Part shown: positions 8,719 through 16,281 of the stretch, in pieces
Position numbering within the stretch: position 1 is the first letter of the stretch
Layout of the letters: the number at the start of each line of letters is the position of its first letter
Assembly (NCBI GenBank): GCA_942491955.1
Contig: CALOCV010000048.1
Coordinates: 1 to 64,000, forward strand
Length of the DNA: 64,000 nt
Reading direction: 5' to 3'
Source: CALOCV01 sp942491955
GTDB taxonomy: Bacteria; Chlamydiota; Chlamydiia; Chlamydiales; CALOCV01
Position numbers and translations under genes: made by a program
Notes under the pieces: model-generated
What the model saw: the letters and a program-made list of their open reading frames with translations, nothing else
Told to the model about the DNA's origin: nothing
The model's database searches: none

Positions 8719-10257
8719 TTAGGCTTCGACTTTTTCACCGCTGACAGTGGAGTAAAAGGCAAAATCATTAAGGTGGAGGTTATCGTTTTTCTCAATCATG
8801 AGTTGCGCATGGTTTTTATCGGCAAGTTGTTCTAGATATTCTTCATCAAAGGTAGAGAGATAGTGAGCCAGTTCGGGATGAACAACGAGTTTCAGCCCAA
8901 ATTGTTGATGAACATGGATCGCTTTTTTAAGGGATCGTTCAATTTCAATGGAAACACTTTCATGGGTTTTGATGGTGCCACTACCATAACAATAGGGACA
9001 ATCACAAAAAATAGTTTGGCCAAGAGATCCACGGCTGCGTTGACGTGTCATTTCGACAAGGCCGAATTCGCTCATGCCCAAAATCGTACATTTCGCAGGG
9101 TCTTCTTTCATGCACTCTTTGAGTTTTTCTAGAACGCGACGTTGATTTTTGCGCAGGCGCATATCGATGAAATCGATAACAACAAGACCTCCAACATTGC
9201 GAATACGGAGTTGGCGAGCAATCTCTTCAGCGGCTTCGAGATTGATGCGGACAAGAGATTCTTCAACATTGGATACGGAGTTAGCACTTCGTCCCGAATT
9301 GATATCAATGGTTGTCATTGCTTCGGTGCGATCGAAGAAGAGGTAACCTCCGCTGGGGAGCCAGATTTTTCTGCGGAGTGATTTTTCTATTTCTCTTTCG
9401 ACATTGAACCGTTCGAACATGGGCACTTTGTCTCGGTAGAATTCAATGCGTAGATCATGTTCTCCTGCATAACGACCATAAAGGCGTTTACATCGTTGAT
9501 ATACGGTAAAGTCATCGATGAGAATGCGCAAAAAGCGGCGATCGATAGCTGTCATGACAGCGCGCTTGATTAGGTCGGATTCTTCATAAAGGAGTTTTGG
9601 TTCCGTTGATTCTTCAAATTGGGTACGGATTTTTTGCCAGCTAGCGAAGAGTTCGTGGGCTTCGTCGATGAGAAGGTTGTCGTTGGCCATAGCACTTGCT
9701 GTTCGGCAGATCAGGCCCATATCGTGGGGCATTTCGAAGGAGCGGATGAGGCGTTTGAGGCGTTCGCGAGTGGAACGATCTTCGATTTTGCGGGATACAC
9801 CTCGGTGGGCTGAATTCGGGAGGAGAACGAGATAGCGTCCGGCAATGGAGAGTTTGGAGGTGAGGCGTGCCCCTTTCGTACCGATCGGTTCTTTGACGAC
9901 TTGGACTAAGACAGGTTGATCGGGTTTCAGGAGTTGTTCGATATCTTGATTCTGTTGAGAGGAGGAGTCATCGATCTGGGGAGCCGAATCGAGATCGAAA
10001 TCCATGTCGAAGAGTTCTTCAAATTTTTTTGTATTTTCGAGAATATCGGAGATATGGATGAATCCGTTATCGCCCTCTCCGATATCAATGAAGGCGGATT
10101 GGATATTTTGCAAGATATTTTTCACTCTTCCACGATAGATGTTCCCCGTGAGACGGCGTTCCTTTTTCCGTTCGACGATGAGGTTGTGGAGAAGGCCGTT
10201 CCTCAGATGGGCGTAGCGGGTCTCTTTCGATTCGATATTGAGAAGAATTTCATCCAT
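8719..10257 (-). CDS. rng: Ribonuclease G/E family endoribonuclease
   Basis: Single-strand-specific endoribonuclease acting in rRNA maturation and mRNA turnover. From the chosen start (MDEILLNIESKETRYA) the protein is 512 residues. It has an embedded S1 domain (GNIYRGRVKNIL, DIGEGDNGFIHISDI), the RNase H/DNase I-like catalytic region with Asp ligands in TTIDINSG and VVIDFIDM, and the zinc-link CPYCYGSG. An upstream in-frame ATG at 10344 would add 29 residues unlike any RNase G start, so 10257 is preferred although no strong Shine-Dalgarno precedes it. An acidic, Gln/Ser-rich insert follows the S1 domain. First gene of the rng-plsB-protease operon. Confidence 0.92.
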   Translation of the reverse strand: MDEILLNIESKETRYAHLRNGLLHNLIVERKKERRLTGNIYRGRVKNILQNIQSAFIDIGEGDNGFIHISDILENTKKFEELFDMDFDLDSAPQIDDSSSQQNQDIEQLLKPDQPVLVQVVKEPIGTKGARLTSKLSIAGRYLVLLPNSAHRGVSRKIEDRSTRERLKRLIRSFEMPHDMGLICRTASAMANDNLLIDEAHELFASWQKIRTQFEESTEPKLLYEESDLIKRAVMTAIDRRFLRILIDDFTVYQRCKRLYGRYAGEHDLRIEFYRDKVPMFERFNVEREIEKSLRRKIWLPSGGYLFFDRTEAMTTIDINSGRSANSVSNVEESLVRINLEAAEEIARQLRIRNVGGLVVIDFIDMRLRKNQRRVLEKLKECMKEDPAKCTILGMSEFGLVEMTRQRSRGSLGQTIFCDCPYCYGSGTIKTHESVSIEIERSLKKAIHVHQQFGLKLVVHPELAHYLSTFDEEYLEQLADKNHAQLMIEKNDNLHLNDFAFYSTVSGEKVEA

Positions 10258-10334
10258 GACAGAGAGTGGGGTATAAAATATTTTGAAAATGCAATTATAA
10301 GCCAATCTTGATTCTTTGTATACTGAAACAGAAG

Positions 10335-10353
10335 GTATGCCCAAACAACTTCA
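10335..10353. repeat. Solitary end of the CCCAAACAACTTCA repeat
   Basis: GTATGCCCAAACAACTTCA here closely matches the left end (ATACCCAAACAACTTCA) of the inverted-repeat element at 14364-14585. No partner end is seen nearby, so this is probably a remnant. Confidence 0.35.
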
Positions 10354-10440
10354 TCTAATTGATGACACACCCTAATATTTGAGGGGCAGCCCTTGGCGAA
10401 CTTTTGCATTTCTTGAGATGGTATTCTATACTGGCCTTCA

Positions 10441-10600
10441 GCCCAAGTTCCGGAAAAATAAAATGCACTTTCTTCACCTTTTTGATTATCAGTTATTTAC
10501 AAAATCTCATTTGGTGACCACACCAAGATTTCGATTGTTGTAAATACCTGATAATCAAAAATCCATCGAAATTGCTATTCCATTTTTCCGGAACTTGGGC
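10441..10600. repeat. Palindromic MITE-like element with nested inverted repeats
   Basis: A 160-bp element bounded by a perfect 19-bp inverted repeat (GCCCAAGTTCCGGAAAAAT at 10441-10459 and its complement at 10582-10600). Inside lies a second perfect 14-bp inverted repeat (TTTTTGATTATCAG at 10479-10492, complement at 10548-10561), with TATTTACA pairing further inward. It could fold as one long hairpin. It sits between the divergent rng and photolyase genes, so it occupies the promoter region of both. No coding capacity. Confidence 0.7.
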
Positions 10601-10632
10601 TTCAAGTTCATCAAGGGGTGAGAGTGGTTACT

Positions 10633-12054
10633 ATGGTAATACCAATGGAAAGAAAAACGGCGATTATCTGGTTGCGGCACGATCTTCGTTTGGAAGATCA
10701 TTCTTCATTGACTCTGGCTCTAGAGAGGGGATATACCCCTGTACTGGTTTACATTTGGTCCCCAAAAGAAGAAGGGGAATGGGCACCCGGTTCTGCTAGT
10801 CGTTGGTGGTTGCATCATTCGCTTGCGTCATTGCAGAATTTGTGTCGCGAAAAAAAGCTCACCTTTGTTGTGCGCAGGGGCGAAATGGAAAAGGAGCTTG
10901 AGCAACTCGTCAAAGAGACTTCTGCTGAAGCGATTTTTTGGAATCCATGCTATGAGCCAGATCTCACGCAAAGGGATGCTGCGATTCGTGCATTCTGCAA
11001 ACAAAAAGAAATTGCGGTGCATACGGCTCATGATTCGGTATTATTTCCCCCTTGGGAGATTGCTAACCGTCAAGGGAAACCGTTTCAAGTATTCACCCCT
11101 TTTTGGAAAGCGTGTTTAGCAGCGCCTCATCCAATCAAACCGCTTCCCATACCCCGCTCTTTCCCTTCATCGTCTCTTTCTCTTCGTTCTGTGTCGTTGC
11201 ATGATTTACAGCTCCTTCCGAAAAAAGGCGACTTTGATGCCTTTGCTGCTTCCTGGGTACCTGGGGTTGAAGGAGCCCAGCAACGAATGCGATCGTTTTT
11301 GAAACAGATGAAAAGCTACCCAAGCGATCGGGATTTTCCTGCAAAAGATGCCACATCGCGCCTCTCTCCCTACCTGCATTTTGGAGAGATCAGTCCCAGA
11401 CAAGTATGGCATGCTTGTGTGGGGAAAGAGGGAGGAGAGGTTTTTTTACGCCAAATAGGTTGGCGTGAGTTTGGTCACCATTTGCTCTACCACTTTCCCC
11501 ACACACCCAAAAAACCACTAAGATTTGCTTTTTCTGCATTTCCATGGAAAAAAAACCAAAACTCTCTACAGGCTTGGCAAGAAGGAATGACTGGATATCC
11601 CATCATCGACGCTGGGATGCGACAACTCGCTGGGATAGGGTGGATGCACAATCGATTGAGGATGATTGTCGGATCCTTTCTTGTTAAAGATCTTCTTATT
11701 GATTGGCAAGAAGGAGCTCGATGGTTTTGGGAACACCTCATTGATGCGGATTTGGCGAACAATACGTTGGGTTGGCAATGGATTGGAGGGTGTGGTGCTG
11801 ATGCTGCACCCTATTTTCGGATATTTAATCCTATCTTGCAGAGTCGAAAATTCGATCCCAATGGAGAATTCATTCGAAAATGGATTCCTGAGATAGCACA
11901 GTTGCCTGACAAATGGATCCATGCTCCCTGGGAATCTCCCGATAACATATTAGAAAAAGCAAGAGTGGTATTAGGAAAAAATTATCCTTTCCCTATCGTC
12001 GATCATGATACTGCCAGAAAACGGGCATTAGAAGCCCTTGCAAAAATTTCTTAA
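10633..12054 (+). CDS. phrB: Deoxyribodipyrimidine photolyase (CPD photolyase, class I)
   Basis: Light-driven repair of cyclobutane pyrimidine dimers using FADH- and an antenna chromophore. The N-terminal alpha/beta antenna domain starts with IIWLRHDLRLEDHSS; the C-terminal FAD domain contains SPYLHFGEISPRQ, WREFGHHLLYHFP, GYPIIDAGMRQL, HNRLRMIVGSFLVKDL, DADLANNTLGWQW and PYFRIFNPILQSRKFDP, all characteristic of class I photolyases. About 473 residues, the normal length. GTG at 10618 and ATG at 10645 are alternative starts; ribosome-binding evidence is weak for all. Absent from Chlamydiaceae, suggesting a life stage exposed to light. The 3' end overlaps the SET gene by 4 bases. Confidence 0.92.
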   Translation: MVIPMERKTAIIWLRHDLRLEDHSSLTLALERGYTPVLVYIWSPKEEGEWAPGSASRWWLHHSLASLQNLCREKKLTFVVRRGEMEKELEQLVKETSAEAIFWNPCYEPDLTQRDAAIRAFCKQKEIAVHTAHDSVLFPPWEIANRQGKPFQVFTPFWKACLAAPHPIKPLPIPRSFPSSSLSLRSVSLHDLQLLPKKGDFDAFAASWVPGVEGAQQRMRSFLKQMKSYPSDRDFPAKDATSRLSPYLHFGEISPRQVWHACVGKEGGEVFLRQIGWREFGHHLLYHFPHTPKKPLRFAFSAFPWKKNQNSLQAWQEGMTGYPIIDAGMRQLAGIGWMHNRLRMIVGSFLVKDLLIDWQEGARWFWEHLIDADLANNTLGWQWIGGCGADAAPYFRIFNPILQSRKFDPNGEFIRKWIPEIAQLPDKWIHAPWESPDNILEKARVVLGKNYPFPIVDHDTARKRALEALAKIS

Positions 12055-12863
12055 CTCACCTTACGCATTTTTTTCTTTCGTCGTCTCCAGTAATCTCTTC
12101 CATAATCTAAGGTGAGTTCTTCTCCCGCTTCAATAGGTCGTTTTGCAATAAGAAGAGTGTGGAGAAGATGGGTATGCAGGGCTACCTGTGGATAGAGATT
12201 GGGTTGATCACTGTGGTTGATGAATCGGCTGTAGTTTCCATGCTTTTGTGCATCGACCATGAATACTTTCCAGAATAGATAACCGCTTGGATAGTGGAGA
12301 CAATAGCCATTGGTGTTCGGATGGATCCGATATCTTCGGTGAATCAGGCCGACATATTCGGCAATAAAATCACCCTTCTTAAGAGGCGTATTGGCAAAAA
12401 GACCATATCCCATCTCTTCATGAACCCATCGGATGGACACATTGGCCACGCTTCCATCGGAAAAGTCTTTTTCATGTAAAGCGCCTAGCCATCGACACTC
12501 CCTTCCCAATGGGGTTTTTGCAAGCCACCAGGGGCAAGCGCGAATCACTTCAGATAGTCGATCATAAGAAGAAAAGACCGGTGTGGATGTGTAGATCACA
12601 CCTGTTTTCTCGGTGAACGTCGCTTCCGAACACTCGTCAATAGAGGAAGATCCCTTCCATTGAATTTGGATTGGAGTTTCCGGTCCTGGTTCGAGAACCG
12701 AAACGATTTTTTTGTGTCCCAATAGTTTTGCTAAATAGAGCGGAGGGATTCCCCATGCATTGGGTTGACCCAGCCATTCTGGAAATTCTTGTTTATAAAG
12801 GACCACACTATCGATATCATTGGCTATCACAGCTTCATGGAGCGGTGTATTATTTTCTCTCAT
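12051..12863 (-). CDS. Ankyrin-repeat plus SET-domain protein (putative lysine methyltransferase)
   Basis: 270 residues: an N-terminal ankyrin-like pair (NNTPLHEAVIANDIDSV, then GIPPLYLAKLLGHKKIV, ~4-58), a linker, and a C-terminal SET domain (~148-258). SET motifs seen are GYGLFANTPLKKGDFIAEYVG-like (in part), the pseudoknot motif NYSRFINHS and EELTLDYG with the catalytic-type tyrosine. Chlamydiae carry SET proteins such as NUE of C. trachomatis, secreted and able to methylate host histones, and also acting on chlamydial Hc1/Hc2; this protein could do either. The stop of the alcohol dehydrogenase gene overlaps its ATG (ATGA). The basic tail RRRKKKMRK could serve nuclear or DNA binding. Confidence 0.85.
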   Translation of the reverse strand: MRENNTPLHEAVIANDIDSVVLYKQEFPEWLGQPNAWGIPPLYLAKLLGHKKIVSVLEPGPETPIQIQWKGSSSIDECSEATFTEKTGVIYTSTPVFSSYDRLSEVIRACPWWLAKTPLGRECRWLGALHEKDFSDGSVANVSIRWVHEEMGYGLFANTPLKKGDFIAEYVGLIHRRYRIHPNTNGYCLHYPSGYLFWKVFMVDAQKHGNYSRFINHSDQPNLYPQVALHTHLLHTLLIAKRPIEAGEELTLDYGRDYWRRRKKKMRKVS

Positions 12864-13863
12864 GGAATCACACGAAGAATGGCTGTACCTTGGATTTTGT
12901 CATTTTTTAAATCGAGCAAAGCTTGATTGGCCTGGTCTAGCGGATAGGTAATCATATGGGGGCGGATAGGAATTTCTTCTGCAATGCGAAGAAGTTCTTC
13001 CCCGTCTTCTCGCGTATTGGCCTCGATACTAACGAGGGATTTTTCATGAAAGAGGCAATCGCGGTAGTTCATTTGGGGGATGTCACTCATTGCAATGCCC
13101 GCAAGAGAGACCGTGCCTCCTTTTTTATCGATTCAAGAGCGATAGGGACGACAGGGCCTGCCGGGGCATAGACGACAACGCCATCAAGGAGAGTAGGGAA
13201 GGGTTTTTCTGCCGTACCGACCCAAGAGGCTCCCATTTCTCGTGCCAATGCCTGGTGTTTTGGATCGCGAGAAGCGACAAAAACCTCACATTGTTGATGA
13301 AGAGCAATCTGTAAGGCGATGTGTGCGGATGAGCCAAAGCCAATCATTCCGACTTTCCCTCCTCGAGGAATACGGGCCTTTTTGTAGGCTCGATAACCGA
13401 TAATTCCAGCGCACAGGAGGGGAGCCGCCGCGTCATCAGAAAAAATTGGGGGGATAGGATAGGCGTATTCTTCAGGAACAGTAGCATATTCAGCATAACC
13501 TCCCCCTGCATGATAGCCTGTATAACGGGAGTGAGGACAGAGATTTTCCTTGCCAGACAAGCAGAACGAACATTGTTGGCATGTCGACCGGAGCCAGGCA
13601 ACACCCACTCTATCGCCGATGGAGAAACGGTGTGTTTCAGGGCCCATTTTTTCCACAACCCCAACGATTTGATGACCGGGGATTAATGGGAGAGGAATAG
13701 GGGGTAGATCGCCTTCAACAATATGCAGGTCGGTGCGACATACGCCGCAAGTATGGACACGGACGAGGATCTCCTTTTTTTGTGGTTCTGGATCATCGAT
13801 TTCCTTTCCGATAAGCGAGTGAGGGTGGAGAGGCCCTTGCTTTTCAAGAATCATTGCATACAT
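12860..13863 (-). CDS. Zinc-dependent alcohol dehydrogenase (MDR family), one frameshift
   Basis: Medium-chain NAD(P)-dependent zinc alcohol dehydrogenase. Catalytic zinc motifs CGVCRTDLH and GHQIVGVVE, the structural-zinc cluster CQQCSFCLSGKENLC and a Rossmann loop (MIGFGSSAH) are in the first frame (13863 to ~13115); the C-terminus (GGTVSLAGIAMSD to TAILRVIP) is in the -1 frame. The junction is an A-run: in frame the heptamer reads A AAA AAG, the classic bacterial -1 slippery sequence, and slipping there gives exactly the full 334-residue protein. One missing A in the read would give the same picture. An ATG at 13863 preceded by GAGGTGG is preferred over 13890. Confidence 0.85.
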
Positions 13864-13967
13864 GGGGATAACCACCTCTTCATCTTGCAAAAAACGAGCG
13901 AATCATCTATCTTTGACGTACTCTTCTTTTTACTTTCGCCGAATTCGGTAGAAAAGTGCAAGGCCCT

Positions 13968-14040
13968 GGGGGTTTAGCTCAGTTGGTAGAGCATCTGATT
14001 TGCATTCAGAGGGTCAGGAGTTCGAGTCTCCTAACCTCCA
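13968..14040 (+). tRNA. tRNA-Ala (anticodon TGC)
   Basis: A 73-base cloverleaf: acceptor GGGGGTT pairing with AACCTCC (one G-T pair), D arm GCTC...GAGC, anticodon loop TTTGCAT with TGC, T arm with GTTCGAG. The 3' CCA is not encoded. It is 10 bases ahead of tRNA-Ile; this Ala-Ile pair often sits in an rRNA spacer, but no rRNA is in this window. Confidence 0.95.
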
Positions 14041-14050
14041 CAACTTCTTC

Positions 14051-14127
14051 GCGGTTATAGCTCAGTTGGTTAGAGCGCGACACTGATAATGTCGAGGTCC
14101 CAAGTTCAAGTCTTGGTAACCGCACCA
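14051..14127 (+). tRNA. tRNA-Ile (anticodon GAT)
   Basis: Acceptor GCGGTTA pairs perfectly with TAACCGC; D arm GCTCAGTTGGTTAGAGC; anticodon loop TGATAAT gives GAT; T loop GTTCAAG. CCA follows the discriminator A and is encoded (14125-14127). Probably cotranscribed with the preceding tRNA-Ala. Confidence 0.95.
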
Positions 14128-14364
14128 TTTTTTTGTACCCATGTTTTCATTGAGCAGATGACAATGTGGGCAACGCGTCAACGAGATGTGGGATTTAGCT
14201 ATGTATTTTCCACAGCAGAAAACACATTGATAAACCTTAAGACTCTCGTCAGCTCGAATGCACCCTTTTTTCATCAGCGATCGAATAAAAAACAGGAGGA
14301 GCAAAGAACAAAGAGCGATGCATAGATAGAGGAAAAATAGATTGTGTATGGCAATTTCAAACAT
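14062..14364 (-). CDS. Small membrane protein with a zinc-ribbon-like domain (doubtful 3' end)
   Basis: About 100 residues: a strongly hydrophobic N-terminal segment (LFFLYLCIALCSLLLLFFI) followed by four cysteines in zinc-ribbon spacing (YQCVFCCGKY, then TRCPHCHLLN). The first part looks like a real gene. The last ~20 residues, however, are encoded antisense to tRNA-Ile (14051-14127), which a normal gene would not do; a frameshift just after NENMG, in the T/A-run beside the tRNA, may have removed the true stop. The ATG lies at the edge of the inverted-repeat element, so the element may carry its promoter. Function unknown. Confidence 0.4.
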   Translation of the reverse strand: MFEIAIHNLFFLYLCIALCSLLLLFFIRSLMKKGCIRADESLKVYQCVFCCGKYIAKSHISLTRCPHCHLLNENMGTKKWCGYQDLNLGPRHYQCRALTN

Positions 14365-14585
14365 ATACCCAAACAACTTCAAGAATTGGATTTATGGCCT
14401 TGAGACAACCCCAGGAACCAACGATTGAAAATGCCCCCATATTGTAATATTACGCGATGTGCGATTTTTTCATGGCAATAACTAGTCATTCCGCACATTT
14501 TCCCTAGAGTGCATAGAAATTAGCTTTTTGGATCCCGGGGATTTTCTCTTTGCCAGAAACCCATTCTTCAATTGGTTTGGGTATA
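14364..14585. repeat. MITE-like element with TATACCCAAAC terminal inverted repeats
   Basis: A 222-bp segment with TATACCCAAAC at 14364-14374 and its complement at 14575-14585; similarity extends inward (CAACTTCAAGAATTGG against CCAATTGAAGAATGG). Non-coding inside, except that its right end supplies the last codons and stop of the TonB/TolA-like gene. A solitary related end is at 10335. Confidence 0.6.
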
Positions 14586-15197
14586 CAGTGCAATCTCTAC
14601 TCTTCCATGAATATCGTCCTTCTGTTGCTGTGTTTCCCAGCGAAATTCTTGGAGGATCTCCATGATTTTTTTATGGCTCTTTTTATCGACCACTCCACAT
14701 GGAGAATTCCAATAGATCTCCCCACTTAAAGAGTCGATGCGAACCTCGTAAACAAAAATCCTCCACCCATCAAAATGATCGATAGAAAGATCCGGACTTT
14801 TTGGTTCTTGGATACAAGGCAAAAGTGCAAGGCCATCCAACAATTCCACTTGAAAGAGGGGAATACTATAGGAACAAAAAGAGGGTACCGTTGCATCAGG
14901 TTGTCGAGACCACTCCAAATGGAAGGGGGCAAGAAGAGGGGGTTTTAAACCACTCCACCTCTCTTCTTCATTCCATTCGATCTCCACATGAGGTAATGAT
15001 GTCGGCCACACCTCGACGATCTTTGATTGGGTAAGGGGAGCTCTTGGATAGGGGACAATGGTTACACAAACCAACCCGAAGAGATGAAGAATAGTTGCTA
15101 TAACAAGGGCAAAGAACAGTGGAAACCATGTTGCTACCCCCTCACTTTTCCAGTGAAATTGGAGCAATCCAGGTGTTTGCCGCAGGCTTAAGCGCAT
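14568..15197 (-). CDS. TonB/TolA-like membrane-anchored protein downstream of ExbBD
   Basis: 209 residues with one N-terminal membrane helix (~25-50) that carries a histidine (TILHLFGLVCVTIV), as in the signal anchors of TonB and TolA that contact ExbB/ExbD. The rest is expected in the periplasm; the end (VYEVRIDSLSGEIYWNSPCG, then KIMEILQEFRWE) resembles a small alpha/beta TonB/TolA C-domain but is weakly conserved. It overlaps exbD by 10 bases, the position of the third component of the energy-transducing complex. The final residues YTQTN and the stop lie inside the neighbouring repeat, so the original C-terminus may have been replaced. Genes such as tolB or pal do not follow. Confidence 0.6.
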   Translation of the reverse strand: MRLSLRQTPGLLQFHWKSEGVATWFPLFFALVIATILHLFGLVCVTIVPYPRAPLTQSKIVEVWPTSLPHVEIEWNEEERWSGLKPPLLAPFHLEWSRQPDATVPSFCSYSIPLFQVELLDGLALLPCIQEPKSPDLSIDHFDGWRIFVYEVRIDSLSGEIYWNSPCGVVDKKSHKKIMEILQEFRWETQQQKDDIHGRVEIALYTQTN

Positions 15198-15634
15198 AGG
15201 GTACCCTCTTCTTGCTGTTGGAAAACTAAGCGAATGGGGTAACCAAGTTCTTGGGTTTGAGAGAATAAAGGCAAAAATAATTCATAGGGCGTTCTTTTAT
15301 CAATGCTAAGAACGATCGTTGGCTGTATCGGGGACCCCTTGCGTGCAAGCAACGTCCATTCTCTTTCTAAAACTTCTTTTACTTCACTGAGCGCAACGAT
15401 GTGTTTTTTTGATCCAACGTAAATCACTTGTTCCGCATCGACGGCAACGACGAGTTGCGAGGTAAGGGGGTTTGCCTCTTTATCAATGGATGGAGGTGTT
15501 AAATGGAGAGATTTGAGAGGGAGGATATCGGAAGTGACAACAAAAAAAATGAGAAGAAGAAAAATGACATCAACAAGAGGTGTTAAGTCAATCAATGAGG
15601 GTGAACGGGAGAGTCGTGTTGTTAGGTGAATCAT
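15188..15634 (-). CDS. exbD: ExbD/TolR family biopolymer transport protein
   Basis: 148 residues: one N-terminal membrane helix with the conserved aspartate (LIDLTPLVDVIFLLLIFFVV), then a periplasmic domain ending in LGYPIRLVFQQ. ExbD/TolR with ExbB/TolQ forms the proton-driven stator energising outer-membrane transport or envelope constriction. Start directly follows exbB (stop and start share base 15634), and the gene overlaps the TonB/TolA-like gene, so translation is coupled through the operon. Confidence 0.88.
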   Translation of the reverse strand: MIHLTTRLSRSPSLIDLTPLVDVIFLLLIFFVVTSDILPLKSLHLTPPSIDKEANPLTSQLVVAVDAEQVIYVGSKKHIVALSEVKEVLEREWTLLARKGSPIQPTIVLSIDKRTPYELFLPLFSQTQELGYPIRLVFQQQEEGTLCA

Positions 15635-16281
15635 TACACGTACGGATTGTGTTCCTGAAAAAGTTCGATCACTTCGGTAGAAGTGGCTTGCATCTCTAAA
15701 ACGATTTTTTCTATGCGACCAACGAGATAATTGTATGCAATCACAGATGGAATGGCGACAACCAAGCCAGCTGCTGTCGTTACCAAAGCGTATTCCATCG
15801 CTTCGCCCAGGCGAGATGTCGAGATGTCGACAAGACCACTCATCCTCATCTCAGCAAATGCTTGGATGAATCCAAGGACCGTTCCGAGAAGACCGATTAG
15901 AGGCGCGATATGCGCGACAAGCGAGAGAATTTTTGCATTTTTTTCCAATCGCGCAATTTCTAGCTTTCCTGATATCTCCATAGCCGCTTCCATATGTCCT
16001 GAAGATTTTTCATGGCGGAGGAGCCCAGATCGAATCATACGAGGAATCGATGCCATCGATTTTTCGCATAGCTCGATCGATGCTATAACTCCCCCCTGTT
16101 CGAGGTGGTCGCGTAGTGTGATCATGAATTTTTGGGTATCGATTTCTGCTTGACGCAATTGCCAAATGCGTTCAAAAAATACACCCACACCAAGGATTGA
16201 AGTGAAGAGAAGAAGGAGAAGAATTCCATTTCCATTCGGTCCATAGTGCCAATACGAGAAGAGGGAGAGAATCTGATCCAT
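15634..16281 (-). CDS. exbB: ExbB/TolQ/MotA family proton channel protein
   Basis: From MDQILSLFSYW the protein is 215 residues with three membrane segments: ILLLLLFTSILGVGVFF near the N-terminus, and two later helices containing IAPLIGLLGTVLGFIQAF and ALVTTAAGLVVAIPSVIAYN, the ExbB/TolQ signature including the pore Thr residues. The ATG overlaps the stop of the upstream TPR gene (TGATG), so the longer frame starting at 16362 is not used. Works with ExbD and the TonB/TolA-like protein. Confidence 0.9.
   Translation of the reverse strand: MDQILSLFSYWHYGPNGNGILLLLLFTSILGVGVFFERIWQLRQAEIDTQKFMITLRDHLEQGGVIASIELCEKSMASIPRMIRSGLLRHEKSSGHMEAAMEISGKLEIARLEKNAKILSLVAHIAPLIGLLGTVLGFIQAFAEMRMSGLVDISTSRLGEAMEYALVTTAAGLVVAIPSVIAYNYLVGRIEKIVLEMQATSTEVIELFQEHNPYV

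Noticed and set aside
10258..10344. 29-residue N-terminal extension of RNase G
   Set aside because: Family members start at the MDEILLNIES position; the extension has no ribosome-binding site.
13968..14127. Part of an rRNA operon spacer
   Set aside because: The tRNA-Ala/Ile pair suggests it, but no 16S or 23S sequence is on either side.
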